A stretch of 64,000 bases of DNA from Spirometra erinaceieuropaei (GCA_902702965.1 CACRXP010000016.1:1606765-1670764), one strand, 5' to 3'. Numbered from the stretch's first letter, positions 13,421 to 24,400 are shown. The notes: generated from the sequence alone by a model not told the origin. Made by a program: numbers and translations.

Positions 13421-14339
13421 CACAACAGCGGGTCAGAAGGACGAGGATGACTGGGCCAACCGTGCAGACGGCAGCGCAAGCGCTTCCACTGCTTGCTGGC
13501 AAAAAACCCAACAAGTATCGATGTTTATAGGCAAGCCTAGAATGCTAGCCATTTTTTTTCGCACTTCTTCTGCATTTGACGACAAACGGGGAAATAACGT
13601 CCAAAATTTACATAACAAATTTCACTTTGCTAATGGACATATTCGAATTCAACCTGTTGTTTTCGGGACGTATACTTTCAAATGTGTATGCGTATTTAAA
13701 AGCAGACAGACCAATTCATATAAAGGTTAAGTCACATAAGTTTTTGGGAAGGATGAGAAACATTATGCTGTAACCTTTGACGCTAGCGGAGTAGGTGGGC
13801 AAAATAGCCAGAATTTTAAACACACTCCGAAAAAGCAATACTGATTTGCTGTTCCTCCCAATGAACGATTACCATGGACTGCCATCCTGTTTGGATTGAA
13901 TATCGCTTTTTTCTATTCCCACTGAGATTTTTATCCATGGCACCTAATCCGATGTGTTGATCTATACATGCCTCATCAGGGTGGATAGCCTGCTTGGATG
14001 GGCAGACGCCAACAATACGGAAGTTATTCTGCTTTATGAGAGCGATCACCTACGTCACGCAAACGGAGTGCTGTTATAGGCCTACTTAGTTGGGCAGCAA
14101 CAAACAGCTCTGCCAATGAAAGTTATCAAGTCGGATTTACTTATTTGTTCAAACTGTTCTCAACTGTTTCCAACAGATTTAGTAAGTCGGTGATTGAGAA
14201 GACACGAGTCGACAGAAAAAAGAAACTGGGTGTTGACTATCAGGCGCCTAAATGAATAAAATGGCGAAACCTGCCCTAAGTTAAGAATGTGGCCGAACTC
14301 ACTGAAGGACACCTGGGAGGCACCTCATTCGATTAGCGC
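13421..14339. other. No gene or recognised repeat
   Basis: Only short open frames. No family motif was seen on either strand. Confidence 0.4.
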
Positions 14340-14461
14340 ACAAACAGTTGACTACGTTGCGCATAACGTTTTCACAGCCTAAGTAAGTAGGTGACTATTT
14401 GGATAGAAGAAATGAGGCCGGTTCTTAAGTTGCCACTCATTAGACGAGATCTGGCCACACA

Positions 14462-14815
14462 TGCAAATTCGAAGAGGCCGATATTGTCGCTAGAGGTGAC
14501 AACCGTGTGAGCCGCGAACTGCTTGAATCATGGTTCACTGACCCCCAGTCCATCAACTAGTGCATCGAACATCCCCTTCCATACTGGGTGCTGAGAATTC
14601 GACTAAGTGGAGTAATAAGCCACGCGGCCAGCGCACAGGTGAACGCGGCTGCCAAAACCAGAATCAGCGAGTCAGATGGTCGAGCAATCGTCACACCAAT
14701 GCCCGACACTCGTGAGGAAATTGTGGCAAATAACGCGAGAGTGTCGATCATCACACAGTTATCACATAGTGTTCAAAGATCCCTGATGAAGGGGAAGAGT
14801 AGTGAATATTCATAG
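14462..14815 (+). pseudogene. C-terminal coding remnant of a Penelope-like element
   Basis: One frame reads CKFEEADIVARGDNRVSREL, then LESWFTDPQSIN, an in-frame TAG, then CIEHPLPYWVLRIRLSG, to a stop at 14815. The pattern of VARGDNR-RELLESW-SIN-C is, from memory, the extreme C-terminal region of animal PLE proteins, beyond the GIY-YIG domain. A later stretch, SDGRAIVTP...TREEI, is shared with the minus-strand frame at 61861-61580. The single stop and the diverged tail indicate a dead copy. Confidence 0.65.
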
Positions 14816-14883
14816 GTATGTGATAGCATGGCGATTGCATCCTATAAATACTGCAGCTCCTTGTGCATTAACCACCCGTATCT

Positions 14884-14936
14884 GCTATTGTCTCTGATGA
14901 TGGGTTTGAGGTGGAATCCGAAAGGTCAGACGAATA
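14884..14936 (+). ncRNA. Degenerate hammerhead ribozyme
   Basis: CTGATGA at 14894-14900 is followed by a helix II hairpin (GGGTTT/GAATCC with two G-T pairs around a six-base loop) and GAAA at 14920-14923. The following bases are GGTC rather than the ACGTC expected for the palindromic stem III and cleavage site. It aligns with the intact-looking motif at 61944-61977. The stem III change probably abolishes activity. Confidence 0.55.
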
Positions 14937-15059
14937 CAGTTCTTGTGTCAGCGATCGTGTCTTACTCTTAACGACTGCTTCCTGCGACTCGTCTCTTCAC
15001 TTCAATTGGCAAGGTTGTGCTCATACCTGAACGATTATGAAGGATTTCTTAAGTGGATC

Positions 15060-15479
15060 TGCAGGATTGGTTAGTTCAAGGTGTAGTCATGTGATATTTC
15101 AGACCTCTCAGGGTGTTGGCTTTTAAATGCACTTCTTTTCGTCCACTTACAGAGACCACACTCAGTAAAACGACTTCTTTATTGATAGGCACTTTCCCTG
15201 TCCATTTTCGGTGGCCTTGTAATTTCAAACGCCATAAAACACATCATTACACGTGCTCATTTGGTGAAAAATCATGTCTTTTTCAAATTGACTTCTTGCA
15301 TAGGGAGCGATGGGGAGCACTACTGAACATACAGATACAATGTTATTCGAATGGGCATTGCACCGTCTAGGACTGAAATATGCCCTTTCTTCAAGCATGG
15401 AATTTTAAGAAACCATGATTTGCTACCGAATGAATACAAGGAATAATATTTAAATGAATTTTCTCTCTAAAAGGCGACT
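15060..15479. repeat. Fragment of a long non-coding dispersed repeat
   Basis: The block TGATATTTCAGACCTCTCAGGGTGTTGGCTTTTAAATG and the sequence after it recur in similar form near 21800, 48830, 50140 and 51960. No coding potential is visible. The repeat appears in several partly overlapping pieces across the window. Confidence 0.55.
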
Positions 15480-15800
15480 TACCGTATACGGGCACTGGAA
15501 ATCGGTAGGGGAAATATGTACCAGAATGGTATTACCGACAAAGACAAGGGAGACTGGAATGGCCATTTCTGGTTTATTAGCCGTCGTCAACCAGCCATAC
15601 CCAAGCCCGAAGTGTGGAACACCCGAGCCTCGAACTCGCAACCTGTTAATTTAGAAGTCCGCGCCTCTACCCACCGGGCCACGAGGCAGTTGCCCTGCCG
15701 GTTTTTCGATCGGGAATATACAATGGTAGGGGGCGCTCACCGATCGTTCATACGGAACTCACTCGTTCCGTTGTGCCTTAAGGGCTCTCTCTCTCTCGAG
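15480..15800 (-). mobile_element. tRNA-Arg-like SINE, minus orientation
   Basis: On the minus strand, a tRNA-like region (about 15684-15618) has the order GGCCCGGTGGGTAGAGGCG, GGACTTCTAAATTAAC with an anticodon-loop-like TTCTAA, and GCGAGTTCGAGGCTC matching RNA polymerase III box B. A CT-rich head and a tRNA-unrelated 3' body (to about 15480) complete the unit. It pairs almost perfectly with the plus-strand copy that starts at 15801. Confidence 0.8.
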
Positions 15801-16080
15801 CCCTCTCTCTCTCTCTCGAACGATCGGTGAGCGCCCCCTACCATTGTATATTCCCGATCGAAAAACCGACAGGGCAACGGGCTCGTGGCCCGGTGGGTAG
15901 AGGCGTGGACTTCTAAACCAACAGGTCGCGAGTTCGAGGCTCGGGTGTTCCACACTTCGGGCTTGGGTACGGCTGGCTGACGACGGCTAATAAGCCAGAA
16001 ATGGCCAATCCAGTCTCACTTGTCTTTGTCGGTAATACCATTCTGCCTATATATCATGCGCCGCTGTGCGGCTGCTGGTT
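15801..16080 (+). mobile_element. tRNA-Arg-like SINE, plus orientation
   Basis: The head block GAACGATCGGTGAGCGCCCCCTACCATTG is followed by a tRNA-like region at 15884-15952. It has GGACTTCTAAACCAAC in the anticodon arm position and box B at 15930-15940 (GAGTTCGAGGC). The similarity to tRNA-Arg(UCU) suggests the parent tRNA. The body GTGTTCCACACTTCGGGCTTGGGT onward is not tRNA. It is a transposed element, not a functional tRNA gene. Confidence 0.82.
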
Positions 16081-16160
16081 GGGCTCGAGAGAGAGAGCCC
16101 TTAAGGCACAACGGAACGAGTGAGTTCCGTATGAACGATCGGTGAGCGCCCCCTACCAAA
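16081..16160 (+). repeat. 5' head fragment of a third SINE copy
   Basis: GGGCTCGAGAGAGAGAGCCC through GGTGAGCGCCCCCTACCA repeats the SINE head and then stops before the tRNA-like region. It follows the plus-strand SINE directly, so it is either a truncated tandem copy or a rearrangement product. Confidence 0.7.
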
Positions 16161-17420
16161 TGTGTACCAGTTAAGTAGCCATTTTTGCCGAGTGTGGTTT
16201 CTGCAGATGGCCAAAAGGAACTGCACTCAAATGTCAACAGCCCAACGTGTCTGAAACATCACAGGATTATGCCACCTGTTAATTAATATTGTGACCCCAC
16301 TTAAGCAGTCCTTCCTAGTCAACACACATTTCAGAATTTCGGTTAACGTTTAATGAGATCGGTCACTGAGTGTAGTTTCGGAAAGACAGGCTCAGCGCAC
16401 TCAGCAAAGTACACTAATGATTACTGCGAAGTGCACACCATGTTTCGCTTCATATTTGATCAACTTGCTTGGATGTGCAAAAACAGCAATTGCCTAAAAA
16501 ACTGAGAAGACAGCTTAGGTATGTGCCCATTCTTTAGGTTCAGCGTTGTTTGTTGTGTTAAGGTCATTTGTCTGTCGTCCAGGTTATCTCATCGAGGCTC
16601 TGATTACGGGTAAATTTCACNNNNNNNNNNNNNNNNNNNNNNNNNNNNNNNNNNNNNNNNNNNNNNNNNNNNNNNNNNNNNNNNNNNNNNNNNNNAGGAG
16701 CTGTGTGCCAAAGTGGGCTTTGCATCTGATGGGTGTTCAAAGGGGTCAGACCTGCACTGTGAAATTTCCTCACCCTTGACCTGGGGAAGGGGGGTCTCGT
16801 TCGCTCAATGACCGCCTTTGCGTAGCAGTCGGCCTGTCATTCCAGCCAGCCCCACTGTTGTTTGGCAAATTTTCCATACGGTTAGCGACAACAGCAAGGG
16901 CGATTGTAGGCACACATGAGAGGGGGGGGTTCTGGTTGATCTAGCGACCGCCTGAGTGTGTGCTGTCTCGTGTGGGACGCTGACCGTCAGTCCAGCCATC
17001 GTCCTTTCAACCTGATGACACCGAGAACTGAGAGATCGCAAAGTACAGGCTTTTGCGCAGCCACCTCACCTCGTGTGACCGCGGCTGTCGCAAACGCAAT
17101 CTGGTGTAAAGGGCAGATCGGTTGTTAGGGCAAGTAATTTGGGCGCTCCAGCTTAGCGTCGAAGTAACAAACGTTGCGAAATAAAATTTCCACAAAACAC
17201 AAGCAGTCTTTGGACTGAACTTTTATGTAGGCAATGCGTTCATAGTTTTCTCGCTTATTAAGAAGTTTGTGCTGATTATATCAATAGGGATTTGTAAGTC
17301 TCCGAGAAATAGCGAATTTCTTCAGAAGATGACGGACCTGTATTTCGGGGTCGGATCTTATTTCGTAACCGCACCTGCTGTAGACAATTCCCAGCTGCCT
17401 GTCATACGAGACCGGTGGTA
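16161..17420. repeat. Non-coding dispersed repeat with assembly gap at 16621-16695
   Basis: This stretch matches parts of 22340-23300 and 49440-49800, for example the AGGCTCTGATTACGGGTA block and the TTTGGCAAATTTTCCATACGGTTAGCGACAACAGCAAGGGCGATTG region. A run of 75 Ns marks an assembly gap of unknown true length. Frames crossing it are meaningless. Confidence 0.6.
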
Positions 17421-17545
17421 ATAGGGGGTTTAACACTAACCATTAATCCTAACCCCGACCCTAACCCCTAGCATTAACCCCCAACCCTAACCTCTAACCC
17501 TTACCCCAGCCCCTAACCCTTACCCCAACTCCTAACCCCTAACAG
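17421..17545 (-). repeat. Degenerate interstitial telomere-like tract, C-rich on plus strand
   Basis: The plus strand carries many CCCTAA, CCCTAACCC and CCTTACCCC variants. This is a decayed array of the TTAGGG-type repeat on the minus strand. No perfect array of more than two units remains. Confidence 0.75.
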
Positions 17546-18577
17546 TTGCGGCCACGAAATGAGATTTTACCTTCGCGATCATTCATTAGACCAAGGATAT
17601 CACCGTTATCAGAAGAGGGAGTAAACTCCTATTTTTCAGACGATATTTTACCATCAAAGACAGTGAACCAATTCCGTCCGCATTAATATTATTCACTGGC
17701 TGCACCCAATTACTAACGACGCGGTTTTATGGGTTATTTTGGGAGAAAGATCTTTTGTTTGTCATTGACGTATTTCCGCAATTGCTGCGTATACAGTGAA
17801 TGGAAACTAGTTTGTTCAAAAGCCAACATCAACAAGTAATTGAATTATCTTAGGATTACGCTGCATGGTAATTAATATTACAACCCTAGTTAAGCAATCT
17901 TTTTGAGTCGAAATCGCAATTCAGAATTTCAGCTAACCTTTCGTGCGTTAGGGCATCTAGTGTATCATTCTTACGTTAAGTATGCGCACCCATAACACAT
18001 TTGCCTAAGATCGAACTACTAACAAACCCAGAGACAAAATACCGAATGCCTCGAGTTTATTAAGCTTTCTATCGACCGGCCTTACCCATGACGAAAATCT
18101 GCGACCGCATCCGCGGAGATGAGTACTGACACTGTTCAGTCAACCAATGGATAAGTTCTAACTGACGAGTCATCTTCACCCTGGACGAGGAGCTGACCTA
18201 TGCCTTACCACAAGTCCTTCCCGGTCGACGTAGCTGGGGTTTTTATCCAAAATGGTTCGTTGCAATTATTTATCCAAACGGCCTCATAGCAGGCTTGTGG
18301 GTGATAAGAAACATCATTCTTTCAAAGAAGTCGGTAATTTCACTTATGATTCCGTCAGGATGAGAATGTTTGGTTTTAGGTGAGCTACTTTTCGGACTGT
18401 TGGTAAATCAAATCCACCGAAATATTTGGTAAGACGCGGTTATGCAGCCGCACCTGACGGACACAATACGGTTGACCTACTTAAGTATTTTGAGTTGGTG
18501 TGATTACGTTGGCATGGTATTGCTGTGCGTTGCGTGTGTGTGTGTGTTCCGTTGGCGGTCTTGGTTCTTTCTTTCCG
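17546..18577. repeat. Dispersed non-coding repeat, no gene seen
   Basis: Parts, such as GGTAATTAATATTACAACCCTAGTTAAGCAATC near 17866, recur around 16265, 22350, 23890, 48180, 49230 and 50670. No coding motif was found. Confidence 0.5.
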
Positions 18578-18668
18578 TGGCTAGGGTTAGGGTTGGGGTT
18601 GGTATTAGGGTTAGGGCTATGGGGTTAGAGCTCAGGGCTATGGGCTTAGGTTTAGGGGGTTAGGGCTT
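18578..18668 (+). repeat. Degenerate interstitial telomere-like tract, G-rich on plus strand
   Basis: GGCTAGGGTTAGGGTTGGGGTT and further TTAGGG-like units occur here in the opposite orientation to the tract at 17421-17545, about 1 kb away. Confidence 0.75.
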
Positions 18669-19339
18669 ATGGGTACTGAAAATGTGTATCTTAAATGTTA
18701 GTGTACACGTAGAAGGAGAAACTACAAACAGATGACCTGTCTGGATGGATAGGCGACCCTGACATACTAGCTAAACAGCCGGTGGGGATGCAGAGCTGTG
18801 GGCAACTGCAGGGAGGGTCCCAGGTGGGAGCCGACGTTGTGTGAGCGAGACGAGAGCGGCGATGCGTCAGGGCATCATTCAATTCAATTCAATTCAATTC
18901 AATTATTTTATAAAAGACCCGTCGGGGTCCCATCAAAGCAAGTAAAAATAAATTTACATGCAAATTTTAGACGATGTAGGCAAAATCTGCACAAAGTGCA
19001 ATGCATAGTTTTTGAGATTAGAAGTCCGTTAAGCAAAACGAAAATGAAAAAATAAATGAAAAAAACGAGGGGTGAAAAAAAAAACTCCAAAGCAAAATTT
19101 AAAAATGATTGTAGTAATTTAACAGGAGAAATAAAAACCCCTCAGAAAAATAACATCAGAAAAAAAACAGGGAGGACTGGCCTGCATGTGGCGGTACAAA
19201 ATGGAATATAGTCCGACATCAACATGGCCGAAATAAATGTCAGCTGTATATGGCATTGCGTAACGGATTTCATAAAATGGTACGTAGGCGGGTCGGTCAG
19301 GACTGGCCTGTATCGCCTCGAATAAGAAAAATAAGTGCC

Positions 19340-19830
19340 GAAATTGAAAACCAGTCTCAAGCCGATAGGAACCCAGATGCGGTCAGTTTCATTCAACCGA
19401 GTCCATCCGAACATGGGGGGAGATGCGACCAGACTACTAGTATATGGCGAATATAGAAGGCTTTGTCAAGACCGCCGATGGAGCGCATTCTGTAAGGGCA
19501 CGATGACAACCAGTCTCGAGGCGACAAGAACCCAGATGCGGTCTGTTACATTCATCAGAGTCCATCCGAGGATAGGGCAAAGGAGATGCGACCAGATTAC
19601 TAGTATATGGCTAATATAGAAGGCTTCACCAAGAGCATCGATGGAGCGCATTCAGTGACAGCATCATGAAGATCAGTCCCGAGGCGATAGTAACCCAGAT
19701 GCGGTCGGTTACATTCATCCGAGTCCAACCGAGGATGGGGGAAGGGAGATGCGACCAAACTACTAGTATATGGCGAATACAGAAGGTTTCGCCAAGAGCG
19801 TCGATGGCGCGCATTCTGTGAGGGCACGAT
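19340..19830. repeat. ~162 bp tandem repeat, three units
   Basis: The block GAC(C)AGA-TACTAGTATATGGC begins at about 19429, 19589 and 19753, with matching AACCCAGATGCGGTC and GGAGCGCATTC blocks in each period. The array lies inside the 3' untranslated region of the non-LTR element. Confidence 0.8.
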
Positions 19831-20019
19831 GCATGAACTAAAAAATTGGAATAATTAACATTTCTGGTGAGGGATCTTAGGTAGCGAGACTACTCATAAA
19901 GGAAGGAAACGTGAACAGATACGGAAATTTAATAGCGGCATGCTAAATTCCCGGTGGCCCTTTCTCAGTGTCATAGAAAAAGTTGTCTGGGAAGGATGAG
20001 GAAACTAAAAGTTTAATCG

Positions 20020-20790
20020 AGTCAGTATTCAGATAAAGGCGTAGCCTTCTCTTAAAGGTGTGTAGATTTTCTGAAGATCTTATATTTATTGGAAGGTTAT
20101 TCCAGAGGAAAGTATACCTGGAAGCGAAAAAAAGGGAGCGCTTAGAGGTGGAGGACGCTGGAAGAGGTATAATTAGAGACGAGTTGCGAAGATTGTATGG
20201 GCGACTACTAGGGATAAGTGTTGAAATCCGAGGAAAATTTGAACTATGATTAATGCGAAAGAGGAGACAGAGGCCCGCTTCTAGTCTTCGAACCCATTAA
20301 AATTTTAGGTTAATTAGCTGGCATCTATCTGAGTAGGAGATATTGGGATGTTCCCTATCCAAAAGGTTTTTTGAAAAACGTCTTTGGACATTTTCAATTT
20401 TTAAACGACTGGCTTCATTCATCAAACCAAAGAGTGGGCAACAATACTCGAGAATGGGAAGTACAAACATACGATAGAGCCTTAATTTAATTTCAGGAAG
20501 ATAGAAATTGTAAGAAATAAAGCCACAAATCTGGGCAGCTTTGGCTGTAATTCTGTCAGCGTGCGGCGAGAGATCAAGATTATTAGTGTAGCTTAAACCT
20601 AAATCCTTGATGGTGGTACATTCAGTCATAGGTGTTCCTTGAAAGACCACAGGTTGGGGTAGCCTATCAGGTCCAAAACACATCTAACGACCTTTAGACG
20701 GAGAGAATTCCATTAGCCATTTTGAGCTCCAAGCTGAGAGAGCAAGCAAGTCAGCATGGATTTGCTCCAGGCAATGCAGGTCTCTGAGGA
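20020..20790 (-). pseudogene. Non-LTR RT thumb and C-terminus
   Basis: Reading on the minus strand: HADLLALSAWSSKWLMEFSP, an in-frame TAG at about 20684, MCFGPDRLPQPVVFQG, TTIKDLGLSYTNNL, FVLPILEYCCPLF and ENVQRRFSK. After an in-frame TAA comes WVRRLEAGLCLLFRI, FLWNNLPINIRS and HTFKRRLRLYL. These are standard CR1/jockey-type C-terminal signatures. The catalytic palm is missing because the upstream part is gypsy-derived. Confidence 0.82.
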
Positions 20791-21350
20791 TGGGCCGTCG
20801 GCCTTGTGGTGGCACAACTACACGATTACCCCATAGTGCGCATCCGTCTTGTAGACTTAACTCGTTCTGACGGCTGAAGAATGGTTGAAAATCAGGGGAG
20901 GTAGAGGACGGCCAGCCAGATTGTAAGGCTCTTTTTACCCGACTTAGGAGAGGGTCTCTCGATGTCCACTGTCGAATTTGTTGACAGGTTAAAGGTGCGT
21001 TGACTAGGTTCTGCAAAAGATTTACGGTCTCAAAAACAGGTGCCCCGTTAATGCCGTCGTCCACAATAGGAAGCCTACTTAAGGCGTCAGCCTTTACGTT
21101 TGCACTACCTGTTACATACTTCATTGCATACGTGTAAGCAGACAGGGAGAGTGCCCATCGTTGCATTCGCGGCGAGGACATCTGTTGTATCCCTCGTTTT
21201 TCTCCCAGCAGTGTGATCAGTGTGAATCTCAAAGGGTCGGCCAAAAAGATAGAGGTGGAAACGATGTAGGCCAAACATTATTTCTAAGGCCTCTTTATCT
21301 AGTTGCGAATAGTTGGTTGGTCGGATTGGGAAATTGTCCAAATCTGCCAA
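20780..21350 (-). pseudogene. Ty3/gypsy RNase H and integrase start, fused to non-LTR RT
   Basis: The minus strand shows NYSQLDKEALEIMFGLHRFH, LYLFGRPFEIHTDH, a frameshift at about 21200, then PRMQRWALSLSAYTYAMKYV, TGSANVKADALSRLP, and an integrase-like WGNRVVVPPQGRRPILRDLH. These are RNase H and pre-integrase signatures of Ty3/gypsy Pol. At ILRDLH the sequence passes in frame into the non-LTR RT (QIHADLLALSAW). No gag, protease, RT or LTR was found next to it. Confidence 0.85.
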
Positions 21351-21420
21351 GATAGATATTTTGGCGAGGTTTGGTTTTGCAGTCCTACTTGGCTGATACC
21401 ATCTGGTTAGCCAACTAGAA

Positions 21421-24400
21421 CAATTTTAGTAGGTGCGATTACGCTGCCTTTACATATTTCAAGAGCTCGCGCCTTCCTTATTACTTTGATCTATCGAGTG
21501 ACTGTAGCCGGGGGTGAAGTGATCATACTCCAGCCTCAGTCACATCAGGTACCAGTTCGCACGCGCATCCCTGCGTGTGTTTTGAGCTAAAATTGTTTTA
21601 GTTAGCTAATCATATGATATAAGTAAAGTGAGGTTGCAGAAGCTATCCTCGCCGATATATTATTTAGGCTCTGCTTACGGGTAGATTGTGCTACCGGAGG
21701 CAAAAATTGATGTCATGCTTATAGTTCAATATGTTACGACTGCTGCGTTTATTCCACGCTTAGATTATTTCAGTAAATCCGGGGGAGGCTTTTGAATGAA
21801 CTACATTTTTGGGTAACCTACAAGGACCCTACTCACTAAAGATGACTCCTTTATTGGTAGTCATTTTTCATATCGGTCTTCATAGCTCTTTTAATCTCAA
21901 ACAAGGCCGCATTTGGTTGCAGATCAATTTTGGTTCCCCGAATAGCTTCAAACGCGGTCTGTCATTGCATTTTCGTCTATGGACGTCAGTCTTCAAGAGG
22001 CATACATTCCGGCCGAGAAACAACGTACATACTTTCACGCCATTAAAACGCTCATGAAACGCTGGAAGGACTGCCAAATGTGTTTTACATAGAGCGTAAT
22101 CAAACAGACATATACGATGTTCTTCGAGTAGACACTGATCGTCCTCCAAAATCGCATAGTGAGAAGTATTTGTGGGATAGAAAAATGTCTTTTTTCAAGT
22201 ATGGAATTTGAAGAAGGCGTGGATTGTTACCAAATTTCCAAGGACATCGAAATTCGGTCGATAAAATACACACCAAGTAAGAAGTCATTTTTATCGCGTG
22301 AGTGACTGGAAAGCCAACACCCTGAGGTGCTTGAAACATCCAAGGGCTATGCCACAAGTTAATCAATATCGCAAACCCACTTAACAATACTTTCTAGTCG
22401 AAAAGACATTTTAGAAATTCGGTTAACATTTCAAAAGATTGGTCACTCACAAGCTCAGGCGTATTCAGTATTGTGCGTTAACGGTTAACGTGAAAATCAG
22501 ACCATGCTTGAACGTGCAAACACAGCAATTACCCAAAAACTGCCCAGATAGCTATTTTATTTAGGCTCTGTGTACAGGTAGATTTTGCTACCTGAGGCTA
22601 AAATTGGTTTTGTGCCAATAGTTCGATATATTACGATTGCAGAGCTTACTCCACGGTTAGAGTATTCCAGTAAATGAGGGGATGGTTCTTCTCAGAATGT
22701 ACTGCCTTATGCCTTGCACATGGCAAGTGTTCAGAGCCGCGCAGTGGGACGTGGGAACAACTAGGAGTTGCCTACCAAAGTGTAGTTTGAGACTGCTAGG
22801 TCTTCGAACAGCTGCAACATTGCACTATGTCATTTCTTCACCCTTGGCATGGGACCATGGAATCTCGTTCGTCCAATGAACTCGTCTTCTGTGGCAATCA
22901 GCCTGTCGTTCCACCCACCCCTCCCCGCCCCAACCCTGTGGTCTGGCAAATTTTCCATACGGTAAGCGACGACAACAAGGGCGATTGTAGGTACACATTA
23001 GAGGAGGGGTCTGCTTGACCTAACGACCATCTGACTGTGTGCTGTCTCGTGTGGGAGGCTGACCGTCAGTCCAGCCATCGGCCTTTCAACCTGATGACAC
23101 CCTGAACTGGGAGATCGAAAAGTACAGGCTTTTGCGCAGCTTCGTCGCCTCATGCGAGCACGATTGTCGCAGGCCTCCTCCCGTGTGAGGGGCAGATCGG
23201 TTAGTAAGAAAAATGTTTAGGTTCTCCAGCAAAGCGACGGAGTAAAAAAGGTTGTAAAATTAAATTTCCAGAAAACACAATTTTTTCTTTGCAGGGAACT
23301 TTTACGTGGCCAGCGAAATCACCGTTTTCTCGCTCATCAACAGGACTGTTCTGTTTGAATGACACCACATGCAGCTCATTAATCATCGCAGGGAGCCTCA
23401 ACTATTTGATCAGAAGAAGAAGCGATTGCTGGAACAAGGTCTATGAATGTACTGCCTTATGCCTTGCACATGGCTAGTGCTCCAGCGATCGCTTCATCTT
23501 CTGACCAACTAGTTCCTGGAACTCGCATCTTCGCTTGTATCGGTAGCCTCAACTATGTTGTATTGTTGATTAGGGCATCGTTAAAGAGGCAGATACGGTG
23601 TAATTCGAATGGACATAGTATCGTTCTGAAAATCTCATAACGAGAATCATTTTAAGGTCTAAAAATGCTAGTTCCTTAAGTAGAAAATTTGAAGTAGGCA
23701 TGATTTGCTTCCAAATGTGTACGAGAAATACTATTTTTATGGAGTTTCTCCCCGAATAAACGACTTAATTCCTGCGGGCATCAACTATCGGTAGAGGAAA
23801 TGCAGACTAGTTAAGTGGACATTTATGTTGAGAGAGGTTTTTGTGGGTGGCTGAAAAGACCTGCAGGTGTCTGAAACATCTCAAGATTATGCCACAAGTT
23901 AGTCATAGTCGCAACCCCATTTAAGTAATCCTTCCTATTCGAAAGCACATTTGAGAAGTTGGACGCCTCACCGAAAAATTGCGCCCAATCCCACCACAAC
24001 AGATGGCTGACCGACTAGGAGAACGGAAGAGAGACTGAGAGTGCGGTTGACATTACGGAATCCTTTCCCACGCATTCTTCACACAAGACATTCAGACCCA
24101 ATTTGAAATGATGGCATGGCGCTTGGAAGACCTATTATCACTGACGACGAGAAGTCGTGTTTATACGTGGTCCATCAGGAAGCATTGCATAAGTAGGGCT
24201 GTAAGATTGATTATCTTGCGATGCATTCACATGATACTTCAGAGACCTAAGAGCGTAGTGGGACGTGGGTGTGACGAAGGCCTACCTGCCAAGGTATACA
24301 TAGCGGATGTTGGGTGTTTGGAGGGGTCCAACCTGCATTATGGCAAGTAGTGCTCAACTAATGTAAAGCAAGTATTAGACGATTTAATATACTCGAATCG

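Larger units (their letters stand above)
14340..15005 (+). mobile_element. 3' end of a Penelope-like element, with coding tail and 3' ribozyme region
   Basis: The segment has a decayed coding tail (14462-14815), a TATA-like CCTATAAATA at about 14840-14850, a hammerhead-like core (14894-14927), and a terminus ending CTTCCTGCGACTCGTCTCTTCACTTC. The last ~400 bp match the minus strand of the insertion at 61486-61860, which defines the family. The 5' part of the element (RT, GIY-YIG endonuclease) is not recognisable upstream. Confidence 0.72.
18885..20790 (-). mobile_element. 3' part of a CR1-like non-LTR element
   Basis: On the minus strand, RT C-terminal coding runs from about 20790 to 20020. 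A long 3' untranslated region follows, with the terminal GACGGGTC block and a (GAATT)n tail at 18903-18887. The 5' part has been replaced by gypsy sequence at about 20780. Two in-frame stops are present. Confidence 0.75.

Noticed and set aside
15884..15952. Functional tRNA-Arg gene
   Set aside because: Box B and the anticodon loop resemble tRNA-Arg, but acceptor-stem pairing is not kept and the unit continues into a shared non-tRNA body, so it is a SINE head.
16546..16779. Frames crossing the run of Ns
   Set aside because: They include 25 undefined codons and have no known motif.
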